A DNA stretch of 64,000 nucleotides from Chitinophaga hostae (lineage in GTDB: Bacteria > Bacteroidota > Bacteroidia > Chitinophagales > Chitinophagaceae). The stretch spans positions 124,001-188,000 of the forward strand of contig NZ_JAGTXB010000007.1 in NCBI RefSeq assembly GCF_018224885.1, read 5' to 3'. Position numbers and translations under genes: made by a program. Shown in pieces: positions 28,230 through 37,605 of this stretch. The notes under the pieces were generated by a model. The model made no database searches and was not told where the DNA came from. It saw only the letters and a program-made list of their open reading frames with translations. The stretch's first letter is position 1. Every line of letters starts with the position of its first letter.

Positions 28230-31200
28230 TTGAAAAAAATTATTTTATGCGCGCTGTTAGTGTGCAGCATAGTAACCCGGGCCCAACAACCACTCTCACA
28301 AAGCACAACCCACAGTGCGCTGCATCATGTGTATAAAGTCACCGACAAGGAAGCACTGAAAATTTTCAGGCAAAATAAAAATAAGGAAGACGACTACTGG
28401 CCGGATGAAGATTATCTGCATACCCCTGCAACGACTTACCCGGTAGGCCAGCGATTCCCCGCTTCGCTGCCCCCCGGCAACTATGTAGATGTTTATGCGT
28501 ATAACAATGATCTCCGTTACGCGTTTTATGCCGTGAAGAATGTGCAGATGAAACTGGTGTCTAACAATTATGACCTGGCAATACTGTTACACGACCGGAA
28601 CGGCCGCCCGGTTTCAGACGCCCGGGTGATCATTAATAAGCGCAGCGTGCCATGGAACGGACATACGCAAACCTACCGTATTCCCCGTTATAAAAGAACT
28701 GGTATCGTACAGGTGTATTATCACAACGTACTGAATATTTTCGACCTCAGCCAGCCACGCCCGTATAAAACCCGCTGGTGGAAAAAAATATTCTCCCGCC
28801 ACCACCAGCGCCCCTATCGCCCCGAACCGGATTTCTGGTACAGCACCGAAACCGAAAAACATTATAAAGGCTTCCTGACCTTCAGCAAGCCTATGTATAA
28901 ACCCAATGATACCCTGCGACTCAAAGCCTTTATCGTAAATAATAGCGGTAAGCCGGTAAATGAACCATTGCTCCTGCGTTTGTCCAACAAGTGGGACAAG
29001 GATACCATTATCTCTACCATAAACCCCTATCGTCCCGGTGGCTACGACTTTGAAATGGTGCTCAACGATAGTCTCGACCTGGACCTGGACCAGGATTACC
29101 TCTTCACCCTGGAATCCGCCTCCGGGAACAGGTACATGCTGGCCGACAACGACAGCGACCTCGATGACCGGGAATATGCTGCCAAAAGAAAAGTGAAGAT
29201 GCGCGGTACCTTTCGCTATGAAGAGTACGAGTTGAAAACAATCCGGTTTACCGCCCGCACCGACCATAAGGAACACACCCGCGGCACACCCGTTTCCCTG
29301 TACCTGAAGGCAACAGATGAAAACAACCTGCCTGTCATGGACGGGCGTGTAGTCGTTACCGTTACCCCGAACAATATCCGGCAATATCATGCACCAATGG
29401 TATTTATACCGGATGTGCTCTGGACCCGTGATATAGCATTGGAGCCAGCCGGGGAAACAAAGGTAGTACTCCCCGACAGCATTTTCCCGGCAGCATCTTT
29501 CTCCTACACGATCAATTGCCAGTTGCTGAATAGTAACAATGAAAGTCAGGAAAACAAGTGCATCCAGCAATACAGCTATAATACCGATGATATCAGTTTC
29601 CTGATGACCAGCGACAGCCTGGCAATTACGTATAACCGTTCCGGTACTTCCATTGACCAACCAGCCACGCTGTTATTGCTGAACGACAATAACGATACGG
29701 TTGCCACGAACCCCATCAGGCTACCGGCGCTCCTGCCGGTGCATCCTTTTGTAGCCACTTACCAGGTTACAGCAGCCGGCATCAGCAATACTTTCAGGAT
29801 ACTGAACAACAGCAGCAACATACAATGCAACGCAGTGCATACCCGCGATTCCGTATTTGCTGAAATTACCAACCCCCGGAAATTATTTTTCTGGTACAGC
29901 ATTTTTGCCGGCAAAAAACTCGTAGCCCAAGGCTATGATCAGCAGCTATCCTGGAAAGCCGCCGCCATTACCCCCGCTTATTATTTTGTATCGCTGCAAT
30001 ATGTATGGAATGATTACGTGATACACGATCAGTTTGTGGCGCCCTATATGGAAAAACAACTGCAGGTAGGCATTAATAATCCGTTGACGGTATATCCCGG
30101 CCAAACTGCGCGTATAGGCATTACAGTGAATGACATAAACGGCCGGCCGGTACCGGATGCCGATGTAACAGCATGGGCCGCTACCACAAAATTTAGTCAG
30201 GAAACAATGCCTTCCGTTCCCTACCTGGGCAAGAAATACGCCGTGTGGAAAGCTTATGCCAGGCAACAGCTTTCCTCACCAACATTCCCTGCCATGAGCC
30301 TCGCTATGACCTGGGAAAGATGGAGAAAGGAAATGAACCTTGACAGCATTGCATATTATCATTTCCTCCATCCCGACGGCATTTACTATAACAGGGAACC
30401 GGCGAAAGATCAAATTACCCAGGTGGCGCCCTATGTTGTATCCAATGGCATTTTACAGCGGATCGCCTATTTAAAAATTGATGGCCAGCCCGTTTACTTT
30501 CATCACACAAATATGCAACCCGCCTATAGCTTCGCAGCCTTCTCCGGCTGGCACAGGCTGGAATGCAGGATCTACGGCAAAAAAATTATCGTGGACAGCG
30601 TGTACCTGGAAAAGGGAATGAAAAATTATATCAGTATTGCCGCCAACGTATCCGGTAAAAATATACAGGTCATAAAAACTTTACCAGGACTGGAAAAACA
30701 AGAGATAACTGACTGGAACAGGTACCTGATCTACTTTTATGTGAAGAACCCTGATAACTTCACCTACCTCCGGCAGGATGCCAACATACTGCGCTTTGAG
30801 AACACTTCCTATGTAGTAGCCGGCCCGCTGAAAAGCACGCTGACGGATTACATCGTAAAAGGAGGCTTTACACAACGGTTCATGGCTGAACCTGGCTATA
30901 GCTTTGATATACAGCCAGGCCTCATCAAGGAAAAAGAAGATAAAACAGGTGCCGTTTATGCTAGCTACTTTCAACCGGAATGGAATAATCCGCGCCTGTA
31001 CGACCATGTGATAACGGACAGGGAAATGGACAGTTTGTGGCAGGATTACCGGGATAACCTGTTTATTAACCAGGAATTTTTTACAGAAACAGAAACACTG
31101 CCCAACGCCTCCCCGAATGGCCTTGTGATTGAACCTGATACCGCACAAAATGTAAGGGATATCCGGCAGCTGCTGTTGTACCGTTACGACGATCCTTCGT

Positions 31201-33983
31201 TTATCCGCATCTATCCTCCCGGTACCACCCGCTTCAGATCCCTGGAACCCGGCTATTACCGCCTGCTGGTATTGCTGAAAAAGAACAGGTATTATGTGAA
31301 CGACAGTCTGAAAGTCAATGAAGGCGGCCATACTTTTTTCAGGCTGAATGCCCGTCGCATTATCTCCGGTGATTCCACCAGCATTGCATTGGAAAAAGCG
31401 ATCCTGGAATGGAGAGATTATCGTTCGGCAGCTATACCGCAGCTGGTAGCGGTAGATTTCACCATGCCGTTTAACCGGCAATACCTTGACACCAGTACCT
31501 TCCGGCGCCGCATCTATGGCGTTGTGAGTGACGAAAAGGGAAAGGCACTGCCTGGAGTATCTGTTCTGTTAAAAGGCACCCGGTATGGCGCCCTTACCGA
31601 TGCACAGGGCCGGTTTTCCCTGGCCACCAGCAAAAAAGGGACTATCAGCATCAGCTGTATTGGCTATGAGAGCAGGGAGCTGCCGCTGAAAGAGGAAGAC
31701 TTTTTTGACATTCATCTGCCGGCGATATCTCAACATCTTGAGGAAATAGTGGTAACCGGATATGGCATACAGCATAAAAAAGCACTTGTTGGCAGCACTG
31801 CCTATAATTTTACCACCGGGCTGGCTGGCCAGGTGGCCGGGGTTAACATCCGGGGAAGAAACAATGGCTCCACTCAGCCACCACTCATCATTATCGATGG
31901 CATTCCTTATGAAGGAAACCTTAACAGTCTTGATTCAAAGCTGCTCAAGGAAATTACCGTACTGAAAGACGACGCCGCCACCGCCTTATACGGCGCAAGA
32001 GCCAGCAACGGCGTAATGCTGATCACCAGCGGGAAATCAGTGGCCCTGGCTGCTGCCACCGGCGACGAGCGGCCCGGGTCTATGAACAGTTTACGGAGCA
32101 ATTTCCGGGATGATGCGTTCTGGCAACCACGGTTACGCACCAACGAAAAAGGGGAAGCTGTATTTAACGTTACCTTCCCGGATGATATCACCAACTGGAA
32201 AACCAATGTCATCGCCTTCACCGGTCAAGGGCAAACAGGTACTGCGAGCGTGCAGATCAAATCGTATAAGCCACTGAGCGCCAACCTGGCATTACCCGCA
32301 TTTGCAGTGGCAGGAGATAGTATCAATATTATCGGGAAAGTGCTGAACTATGGGAAAGACAGTACCACGGTAAGCCGCAGTTTTTACAAAGACAACCAGC
32401 TGTTGCAAAACAACAGTTTCGGTGTACAAAACAGCCGTATCGATACTTTCCCTATCAACGTAACACCTGGCGACAGCGTCTCTTTCAAATATACCATCAG
32501 CGGCCGTAATAATTATTTTGATGGGGAATACCGCGCCATACCTGTGTTTGAGCAGGGTGTAAAAGAAACCAAAGGCGTATTTGCCGCATTGGGACCAGAT
32601 ACCAGTTTCACCTTCACGCCTGCTGCCGATACCGGTACGGTTCACCTCTATGCCAGCACCGGTATGTTACCCGTACTGCTCGACGAAATAGCCTACCTGC
32701 AACGCTACGAATACCTGTGTAATGAACAGCTGGCGTCTAAACTCACCGGCCTGTTGCTGGAGCAACAAGCCATGCAATACCTGGGGCAGCCATTTAAAAA
32801 CAGTAAAAAGATAAAGGAGCTGATCCGGGAACTCGAACAAAACAAAAATAAAGATGGTGGCTGGGGCTGGTGGAATAAAACCGCATCAACTTATTGGATA
32901 TCCCTGCATGTAACAAAGGCGCTGCTGATGGCAGAAAAAGCAGGTTTCACCACCAGGTTTGATAAAGCGGCGCTTACCAACTACTATGTATTCCTGTTAA
33001 ATACAGCTGCTGTTACAGATAAAATTACCGTCATCGAAACCCTGCAGCTGCTGGAGGCAAAGCTGAATTACGCCGCTTATCTCGATACACTTCATGTGCC
33101 AAAGGATAACCGCTACGACCAGTTCCGGTTGTTATACCTAAAACAACGTACGGGCATGCACGTTAGCACCGATTCATTAATGGCATGGCGTCATACCACC
33201 ATGATGGGCAACAGTTACTGGGGTGAGGAAAGCTATCATCTTTTCAACAACAGCGTACAACTCACGCTGCTGGCATATAAGATACTGCGGGGCCAGGGCG
33301 GTCAGGAAGCGCTGCTACGCAATATCCGCGGTTGGTTTATGGAAAACAGGCATAGTGGTAACTGGCGCAATACCTACGAATCTGCCGCTATCCTCGCCAC
33401 GATTATGCCGGATGTATTAACAGCAGCAGAGCAGTTGCCGGCCACTTTAACGGTAAACGGTCAACACATCAGCAGCTTTCCCTATAGCAGTACCGTAGCT
33501 GCCGGCCAACCAGTGCGGATCAGCAAACAAGGCGGCGCCAGCGTATATTTCACAGCCTGGCAGCAGTACTGGAACACGGCCCCTCAAAAAGCCGGCAACC
33601 AGTTCAGCGTGAGCAGCCGCTTCCTGCAAAAAGATACGGCGGTTAGCCGGCTTACTGCAGGCCGCGCCGTTACCATGGAAGTAGTGGTGGATGTAAAAGC
33701 CAATGCGGAATATGTGATGGTGGAAATCCCCGTTCCCGCAGGCTGCTCCTACGACAATAAAAACACTTCCCGGGAGCACAACGAAATACACCGGGAATAC
33801 TTCAAAAACAAGGTAAACATCTTCAGTAATTATCTCTCAAAAGGTAAACATACATTTACGGTATCGCTGATGCCGCGTTATACCGGCTACTATCACGTCA
33901 ATCCGGCTAAAGCCGAAATAATGTATTTCCCAGTATTTTTTGGCAGAGAAGCCATAAAACAGTTAATCATCTCCGGAAAGTAA
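28230..33983 (+). CDS. Alpha-2-macroglobulin-like protein with embedded CarboxypepD_reg and TonB-plug module
   Basis: 1917 residues from the TTG at 28230, which places a clean signal peptide (KKIILCALLVCSIVTRAQ) at the N-terminus. The ATG at 28173 would put 19 polar residues in front. MG2-type domains lie near 190-400 (GFLTFSKPMYKPNDTLRLKA). About residues 1092-1180 are a CarboxypepD_reg domain (VVSDEKGKALPGVSVLLKGT) followed by a SusC-like plug (EEIVVTGYG, ITVLKDDAATALYGARASNG). The A2M core resumes (FPDDITNWKTNVIAFTGQG). CNEQ near residue 1497 matches the CxEQ thioester motif, followed by the thioester-domain helices (DGGWGWWNK). Bacterial A2M proteins trap proteases; the embedded plug is unusual. 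The usual partner PbpC is not beside it. Confidence 0.88.
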   Translation: MKKIILCALLVCSIVTRAQQPLSQSTTHSALHHVYKVTDKEALKIFRQNKNKEDDYWPDEDYLHTPATTYPVGQRFPASLPPGNYVDVYAYNNDLRYAFYAVKNVQMKLVSNNYDLAILLHDRNGRPVSDARVIINKRSVPWNGHTQTYRIPRYKRTGIVQVYYHNVLNIFDLSQPRPYKTRWWKKIFSRHHQRPYRPEPDFWYSTETEKHYKGFLTFSKPMYKPNDTLRLKAFIVNNSGKPVNEPLLLRLSNKWDKDTIISTINPYRPGGYDFEMVLNDSLDLDLDQDYLFTLESASGNRYMLADNDSDLDDREYAAKRKVKMRGTFRYEEYELKTIRFTARTDHKEHTRGTPVSLYLKATDENNLPVMDGRVVVTVTPNNIRQYHAPMVFIPDVLWTRDIALEPAGETKVVLPDSIFPAASFSYTINCQLLNSNNESQENKCIQQYSYNTDDISFLMTSDSLAITYNRSGTSIDQPATLLLLNDNNDTVATNPIRLPALLPVHPFVATYQVTAAGISNTFRILNNSSNIQCNAVHTRDSVFAEITNPRKLFFWYSIFAGKKLVAQGYDQQLSWKAAAITPAYYFVSLQYVWNDYVIHDQFVAPYMEKQLQVGINNPLTVYPGQTARIGITVNDINGRPVPDADVTAWAATTKFSQETMPSVPYLGKKYAVWKAYARQQLSSPTFPAMSLAMTWERWRKEMNLDSIAYYHFLHPDGIYYNREPAKDQITQVAPYVVSNGILQRIAYLKIDGQPVYFHHTNMQPAYSFAAFSGWHRLECRIYGKKIIVDSVYLEKGMKNYISIAANVSGKNIQVIKTLPGLEKQEITDWNRYLIYFYVKNPDNFTYLRQDANILRFENTSYVVAGPLKSTLTDYIVKGGFTQRFMAEPGYSFDIQPGLIKEKEDKTGAVYASYFQPEWNNPRLYDHVITDREMDSLWQDYRDNLFINQEFFTETETLPNASPNGLVIEPDTAQNVRDIRQLLLYRYDDPSFIRIYPPGTTRFRSLEPGYYRLLVLLKKNRYYVNDSLKVNEGGHTFFRLNARRIISGDSTSIALEKAILEWRDYRSAAIPQLVAVDFTMPFNRQYLDTSTFRRRIYGVVSDEKGKALPGVSVLLKGTRYGALTDAQGRFSLATSKKGTISISCIGYESRELPLKEEDFFDIHLPAISQHLEEIVVTGYGIQHKKALVGSTAYNFTTGLAGQVAGVNIRGRNNGSTQPPLIIIDGIPYEGNLNSLDSKLLKEITVLKDDAATALYGARASNGVMLITSGKSVALAAATGDERPGSMNSLRSNFRDDAFWQPRLRTNEKGEAVFNVTFPDDITNWKTNVIAFTGQGQTGTASVQIKSYKPLSANLALPAFAVAGDSINIIGKVLNYGKDSTTVSRSFYKDNQLLQNNSFGVQNSRIDTFPINVTPGDSVSFKYTISGRNNYFDGEYRAIPVFEQGVKETKGVFAALGPDTSFTFTPAADTGTVHLYASTGMLPVLLDEIAYLQRYEYLCNEQLASKLTGLLLEQQAMQYLGQPFKNSKKIKELIRELEQNKNKDGGWGWWNKTASTYWISLHVTKALLMAEKAGFTTRFDKAALTNYYVFLLNTAAVTDKITVIETLQLLEAKLNYAAYLDTLHVPKDNRYDQFRLLYLKQRTGMHVSTDSLMAWRHTTMMGNSYWGEESYHLFNNSVQLTLLAYKILRGQGGQEALLRNIRGWFMENRHSGNWRNTYESAAILATIMPDVLTAAEQLPATLTVNGQHISSFPYSSTVAAGQPVRISKQGGASVYFTAWQQYWNTAPQKAGNQFSVSSRFLQKDTAVSRLTAGRAVTMEVVVDVKANAEYVMVEIPVPAGCSYDNKNTSREHNEIHREYFKNKVNIFSNYLSKGKHTFTVSLMPRYTGYYHVNPAKAEIMYFPVFFGREAIKQLIISGK

Positions 33984-34069
33984 AAAATAGCTTCCCGGAT
34001 CGCATCCTAAATTTTTAGTAATGCGTTATTTAACGTAATTTAATAGAGTACCCAACTACTGTATCCACG

Positions 34070-34534
34070 ATGAGAACAATCCATCAATGGCTGGACGATT
34101 ACGGCAGCAGCCACCGTAACCATACCAACAAACTGATTCACTGGATTTGTGTACCGGCGATCTTTTTCAGCATCGTTGGCTTCTTATATGCGGTGCCGCT
34201 TCCCATACCGGGATGGCATACTTACCTCATTACGCTGGCGCATGTAGCGTTGCTGTTGCTGATTATTTATTATGCGCGCCTCTCTCCTTCCCTGGCGGCG
34301 GGCATGCTGGTGATTGGTACCTTATGTCTCTGGTTATGGCGCCTGATTGCCCTGACCGGCGTTGCGATCTGGCAGGTGGCGCTGGCCATTTTTGTGCTGG
34401 CCTGGATAGGACAGTTTATAGGACATAAAATAGAGGGGGCCAAACCTTCTTTCTTTAAAGACCTGCAATTTTTGCTCATCGGGCCGGCCTGGCTATTGAG
34501 CTTCATCTATAAGAAAGCTGGTATAAAGCTATAA
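34070..34534 (+). CDS. Mpo1-like (DUF962) membrane protein
   Basis: 154 residues. Starts with WLDDYGSSHRNHTNKLIHW, holding the His and Asn residues conserved in the Mpo1/DUF962 family. Four hydrophobic segments follow, then the signature GHKIEGAKPSFFKDL with the second conserved His. In yeast Mpo1 is an iron-dependent dioxygenase of 2-hydroxy fatty acids. Bacterial members are common in sphingolipid-making Bacteroidota, so a role in hydroxy-fatty-acid turnover is plausible (inference). It lies 86 nt after the A2M gene. Confidence 0.88.
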   Translation: MRTIHQWLDDYGSSHRNHTNKLIHWICVPAIFFSIVGFLYAVPLPIPGWHTYLITLAHVALLLLIIYYARLSPSLAAGMLVIGTLCLWLWRLIALTGVAIWQVALAIFVLAWIGQFIGHKIEGAKPSFFKDLQFLLIGPAWLLSFIYKKAGIKL

Positions 34535-34627
34535 TATACAATCACATCGTTATCAGCTGGAAATAATTAACTGGAGATTTGATCTATTCTCCGGTTTTTT
34601 TGTTTAAATTCAGTAAAGACCCTGTAT

Positions 34628-37492
34628 ATGAGACTCCAACTTCTACTTTGCTTCACCGGCATGCTGCTGTGTGCCTCTTTTTCTTTTGCACAAACAAAAA
34701 AAATCAGCGGTAAAGTAACTGATGCCAGCACACGCACTCCCCTTGAAGGTGTGACCGTACATGTTAAATCCGCTGCCAAAGGCACACAAACCAATGCCGC
34801 CGGCCTGTTTACACTGGATGCGGCAGCCACCGATGTCCTGGAATTCAGCTCTATCGGCTACGCCCCTCAGCAACAAAACATTAATGGCCGGACCCAGATC
34901 GACGTGCAGCTGGTATCGCTGATCGCCGAACTCGGCCCCATTGTATCCGTAGGTACCCGTGGCGGAGGACGGGCCAAAACAGAAACACCTGTTCCGGTAG
35001 ATGTGATCAGCGTTAACCAGGCAGGACTCCCCAGCGCCAATATGGAACTAACCTCGTTGCTCAATGCCGCCGCCCCGTCTTTTAACTACAACAAACAAAG
35101 CGGCAGCGATGGCGCCGATCAGATCGACCTGGCCACCTTAAGAGGACTTGGACCCGATCAAACACTGGTATTGGTAAATGGTAAACGACGCCACCAAACA
35201 GCCTTTGTAGCCGTGTTCGGCACCAGGGGTCGGGGTAACTCGGGAACGGACCTAAATGCCATCCCCGAATCGGCTATCGACCGTGTGGAAATACTCCGTG
35301 ATGGCGCATCCGCACAATATGGTTCTGATGCCATCGCCGGGGTTATTAATATCATCCTCAAAAAAGATATTAACCGCCTGAACGTCACCGCCGGCTACGC
35401 CGGTTACTACGACCGTAAATACAATAACTATTTCAGCCGTGACTTAAAACAATATGAATATGCCAATCCTATCGATGGTAACACGGCTACGGTTGGCGTT
35501 AACTACGGCCTTCCACTGGGCAAACATGGCGGCTTTATTAACTTCTCAGGCAACTTCCTCAAGCAGGGTAAAACATTCCGGCAGGTATCAGATACTGATC
35601 TCACCCATACAAACGGACTGCCCATTAATACCGGCCGGCGGGCCCATGGCGATGGCTCCGTGACCACCGGTGGCGGAATGATCAACCTGGAAGTGCCGGT
35701 AGGTAGTAGTCCTACCACCGTTTATGCTTTTGGCGGCTATAATTATAAGTCGTCTGACGCCTTCGCCTATACGAGAACATTTCATGGCTACAATCCACTC
35801 TCCAGTGGTCACCCCGATCGTTTTCCTACGAATGCTGCAGGAGATCTGATCTTTTATCCGGATATCATGGAAAGCATTCCTACTCCCGGCGGCGCTCCCG
35901 ACACCATCTTCAACCCGCATATACAAACGCATATCCAGGATGTATCGCTGGCAGCCGGTGTAAAAGGCAGCACCAACAACAACTGGAAATGGGATATCAG
36001 CAATACATCGGGCAGGAATGATTTTCACTTCTATGGCGACAAAACATTTAACGCGTCGCTGGGAAGCGCTACACCCACTCACTTTAATGACGGGGGTTAT
36101 TCCTTTTTCCAGAATACCACCAACCTTACTTTCTCCAAAGACATACCGCATATAGGCGCCGGCTTTAATCTCGCATTGGGTGCAGAATACCGCTATGAGC
36201 AGTACAAAATATATGCGGGCGATGAAAACTCCTGGAAAAATTATGATCCCGCATTTATCAAAGCCACCGGTGCACAGGGCTTTCCCGGCTACCGCCCTAC
36301 CGATGCCGTGAAAGCTAACCGCTCCAACATCGCCGGGTTTGTAGATGCAGAATGGGACATCACCGAAAAATTCCTGCTGGGCGCAGCTATCAGGGCGGAG
36401 AATTACAACGACTTCGGGTTTACCAGCAACTACAAGCTGGCAGCCCGTTACAAAGCGGCGCCACATTTTAATATACGCGGCTCCGTTAGTACAGGTTATC
36501 GTGCCCCTTCTCTTCAGCAAATCAACTACAGCTCCCAGTTTACCAACGTACAGGGCGGCCGTATCACCGAAGTGAAAATTGCACCCAACAGCGACATCAT
36601 CACAAAGGCTGCCGGTATCCCTGCATTGAAACAGGAAAAATCCGTGAATGCCAGCCTTGGATTCTCCTGGAAGCCAATATCCGATCTGACCATCACCCTG
36701 GATGGATACCTGGTGAAGGTGAAAGACAGGATTGTATTATCCGGGCAGTTTAATAAATCAGATGCCACCCTGGACCCGGTATTTCTCAAAGCCCTCAACG
36801 ATCTGAAAATTGATAATGCCCAATTTTTTGCCAATGCGGTGAACACTACCAATACCGGTCTTGACCTCGTAATCGATTACCAGAAAAAATGGAACGATCA
36901 GCGTTTCCGTGCCTTGTTTACCGGTAATATCCAGCATATGAATATCGATAAAATCAATGTGCCGGATAAACTCAATGACAGCTACCTGCACCGCAATGAG
37001 TTTTTCAGTGAAAGAGAACAACATTTTGTACTGGCCTCAGCGCCTCCTACCAAACTGGGACTGAATCTTGAATACGGCATCAAAAAATTCACAGTAGGTA
37101 CGCGGCTGGCTTACTATGGTAAAATTGTGTTACTGGGTTATGGCTTTGCCGGCGATCCGGCCAAAGAAGGTACCGGCTTACCCGGCGATCCCAACCTGGC
37201 TGGTACCGGTATCAGTCCGCTCGTAGCACTGGACAAAGACGGCACACTGGTGCCGGAGCAGTTTAACTATAATGGTAAAATGACAACAGACCTCTACGTC
37301 AGCTTCCGTTTCTCTTCCCATGTGAGCTGGTTCCTGGGCGCGGACAATATCTTTAATGTACATCCTGATCTGGGTTATGTGCCGGGCGCCAAACTATCGG
37401 CTTATGACGGTGAAACCGGCGGTCCCTGGGATGCAGTACAGATGGGCTTTAACGGCGTACGCCTGTTTACGAAAGTAGCGTTGAACTTCTGA
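34628..37492 (+). CDS. TonB-dependent outer-membrane receptor
   Basis: 954 residues. Signal peptide (LLLCFTGMLLCASFSFAQ), CarboxypepD_reg-like domain (about residues 23-100, KISGKVTDASTRTPLEGVTV) and a plug (PVPVDVISVNQAGLPSANME, LVLVNGKRRHQTAF, VEILRDGASAQYGSDAIAGV). The barrel carries the second TonB-box-type landmark GYRAPSLQQINYSS near 620-635 and ends VALNF. This is the CirA/FecA-like class, not SusC: there is no SusD partner. Such receptors import siderophores, cobalamin or oligosaccharides; ligand unknown. Ends at a bidirectional terminator facing the efflux operon. Confidence 0.93.
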   Translation: MRLQLLLCFTGMLLCASFSFAQTKKISGKVTDASTRTPLEGVTVHVKSAAKGTQTNAAGLFTLDAAATDVLEFSSIGYAPQQQNINGRTQIDVQLVSLIAELGPIVSVGTRGGGRAKTETPVPVDVISVNQAGLPSANMELTSLLNAAAPSFNYNKQSGSDGADQIDLATLRGLGPDQTLVLVNGKRRHQTAFVAVFGTRGRGNSGTDLNAIPESAIDRVEILRDGASAQYGSDAIAGVINIILKKDINRLNVTAGYAGYYDRKYNNYFSRDLKQYEYANPIDGNTATVGVNYGLPLGKHGGFINFSGNFLKQGKTFRQVSDTDLTHTNGLPINTGRRAHGDGSVTTGGGMINLEVPVGSSPTTVYAFGGYNYKSSDAFAYTRTFHGYNPLSSGHPDRFPTNAAGDLIFYPDIMESIPTPGGAPDTIFNPHIQTHIQDVSLAAGVKGSTNNNWKWDISNTSGRNDFHFYGDKTFNASLGSATPTHFNDGGYSFFQNTTNLTFSKDIPHIGAGFNLALGAEYRYEQYKIYAGDENSWKNYDPAFIKATGAQGFPGYRPTDAVKANRSNIAGFVDAEWDITEKFLLGAAIRAENYNDFGFTSNYKLAARYKAAPHFNIRGSVSTGYRAPSLQQINYSSQFTNVQGGRITEVKIAPNSDIITKAAGIPALKQEKSVNASLGFSWKPISDLTITLDGYLVKVKDRIVLSGQFNKSDATLDPVFLKALNDLKIDNAQFFANAVNTTNTGLDLVIDYQKKWNDQRFRALFTGNIQHMNIDKINVPDKLNDSYLHRNEFFSEREQHFVLASAPPTKLGLNLEYGIKKFTVGTRLAYYGKIVLLGYGFAGDPAKEGTGLPGDPNLAGTGISPLVALDKDGTLVPEQFNYNGKMTTDLYVSFRFSSHVSWFLGADNIFNVHPDLGYVPGAKLSAYDGETGGPWDAVQMGFNGVRLFTKVALNF

Positions 37493-37515
37493 AAATTATA
37501 AGGTCTGAAAAAACA

Positions 37516-37539
37516 AAGCCCCGATTAAGATCGGGGCTT
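37516..37539. terminator. Bidirectional terminator between the TonB receptor and emrB-like gene
   Basis: AAGCCCCGAT (37516-37525) pairs with ATCGGGGCTT (37530-37539) around a TAAG loop: a perfect 10-bp GC-rich stem. T-rich sequence follows on both strands, stronger on the minus strand (TTTGTTTTTT), serving the efflux operon that ends at 37606. Confidence 0.85.
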
Positions 37540-37605
37540 ATTTACCTAAACCTACAACTGTTACACTGTTATTGCAACAATATTTTTATGTTGAAAGCTG
37601 TTCCG

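Noticed and set aside
28614..29660. 348-codon open frame on the minus strand
   Set aside because: It is antisense to the A2M-like gene, lacks any family motif or signal and has Cys/His/Gly-rich composition typical of reverse-frame translation.
35588..36520. 310-codon minus-strand open frame
   Set aside because: It lies entirely inside the TonB receptor gene on the other strand and shows no domain pattern.
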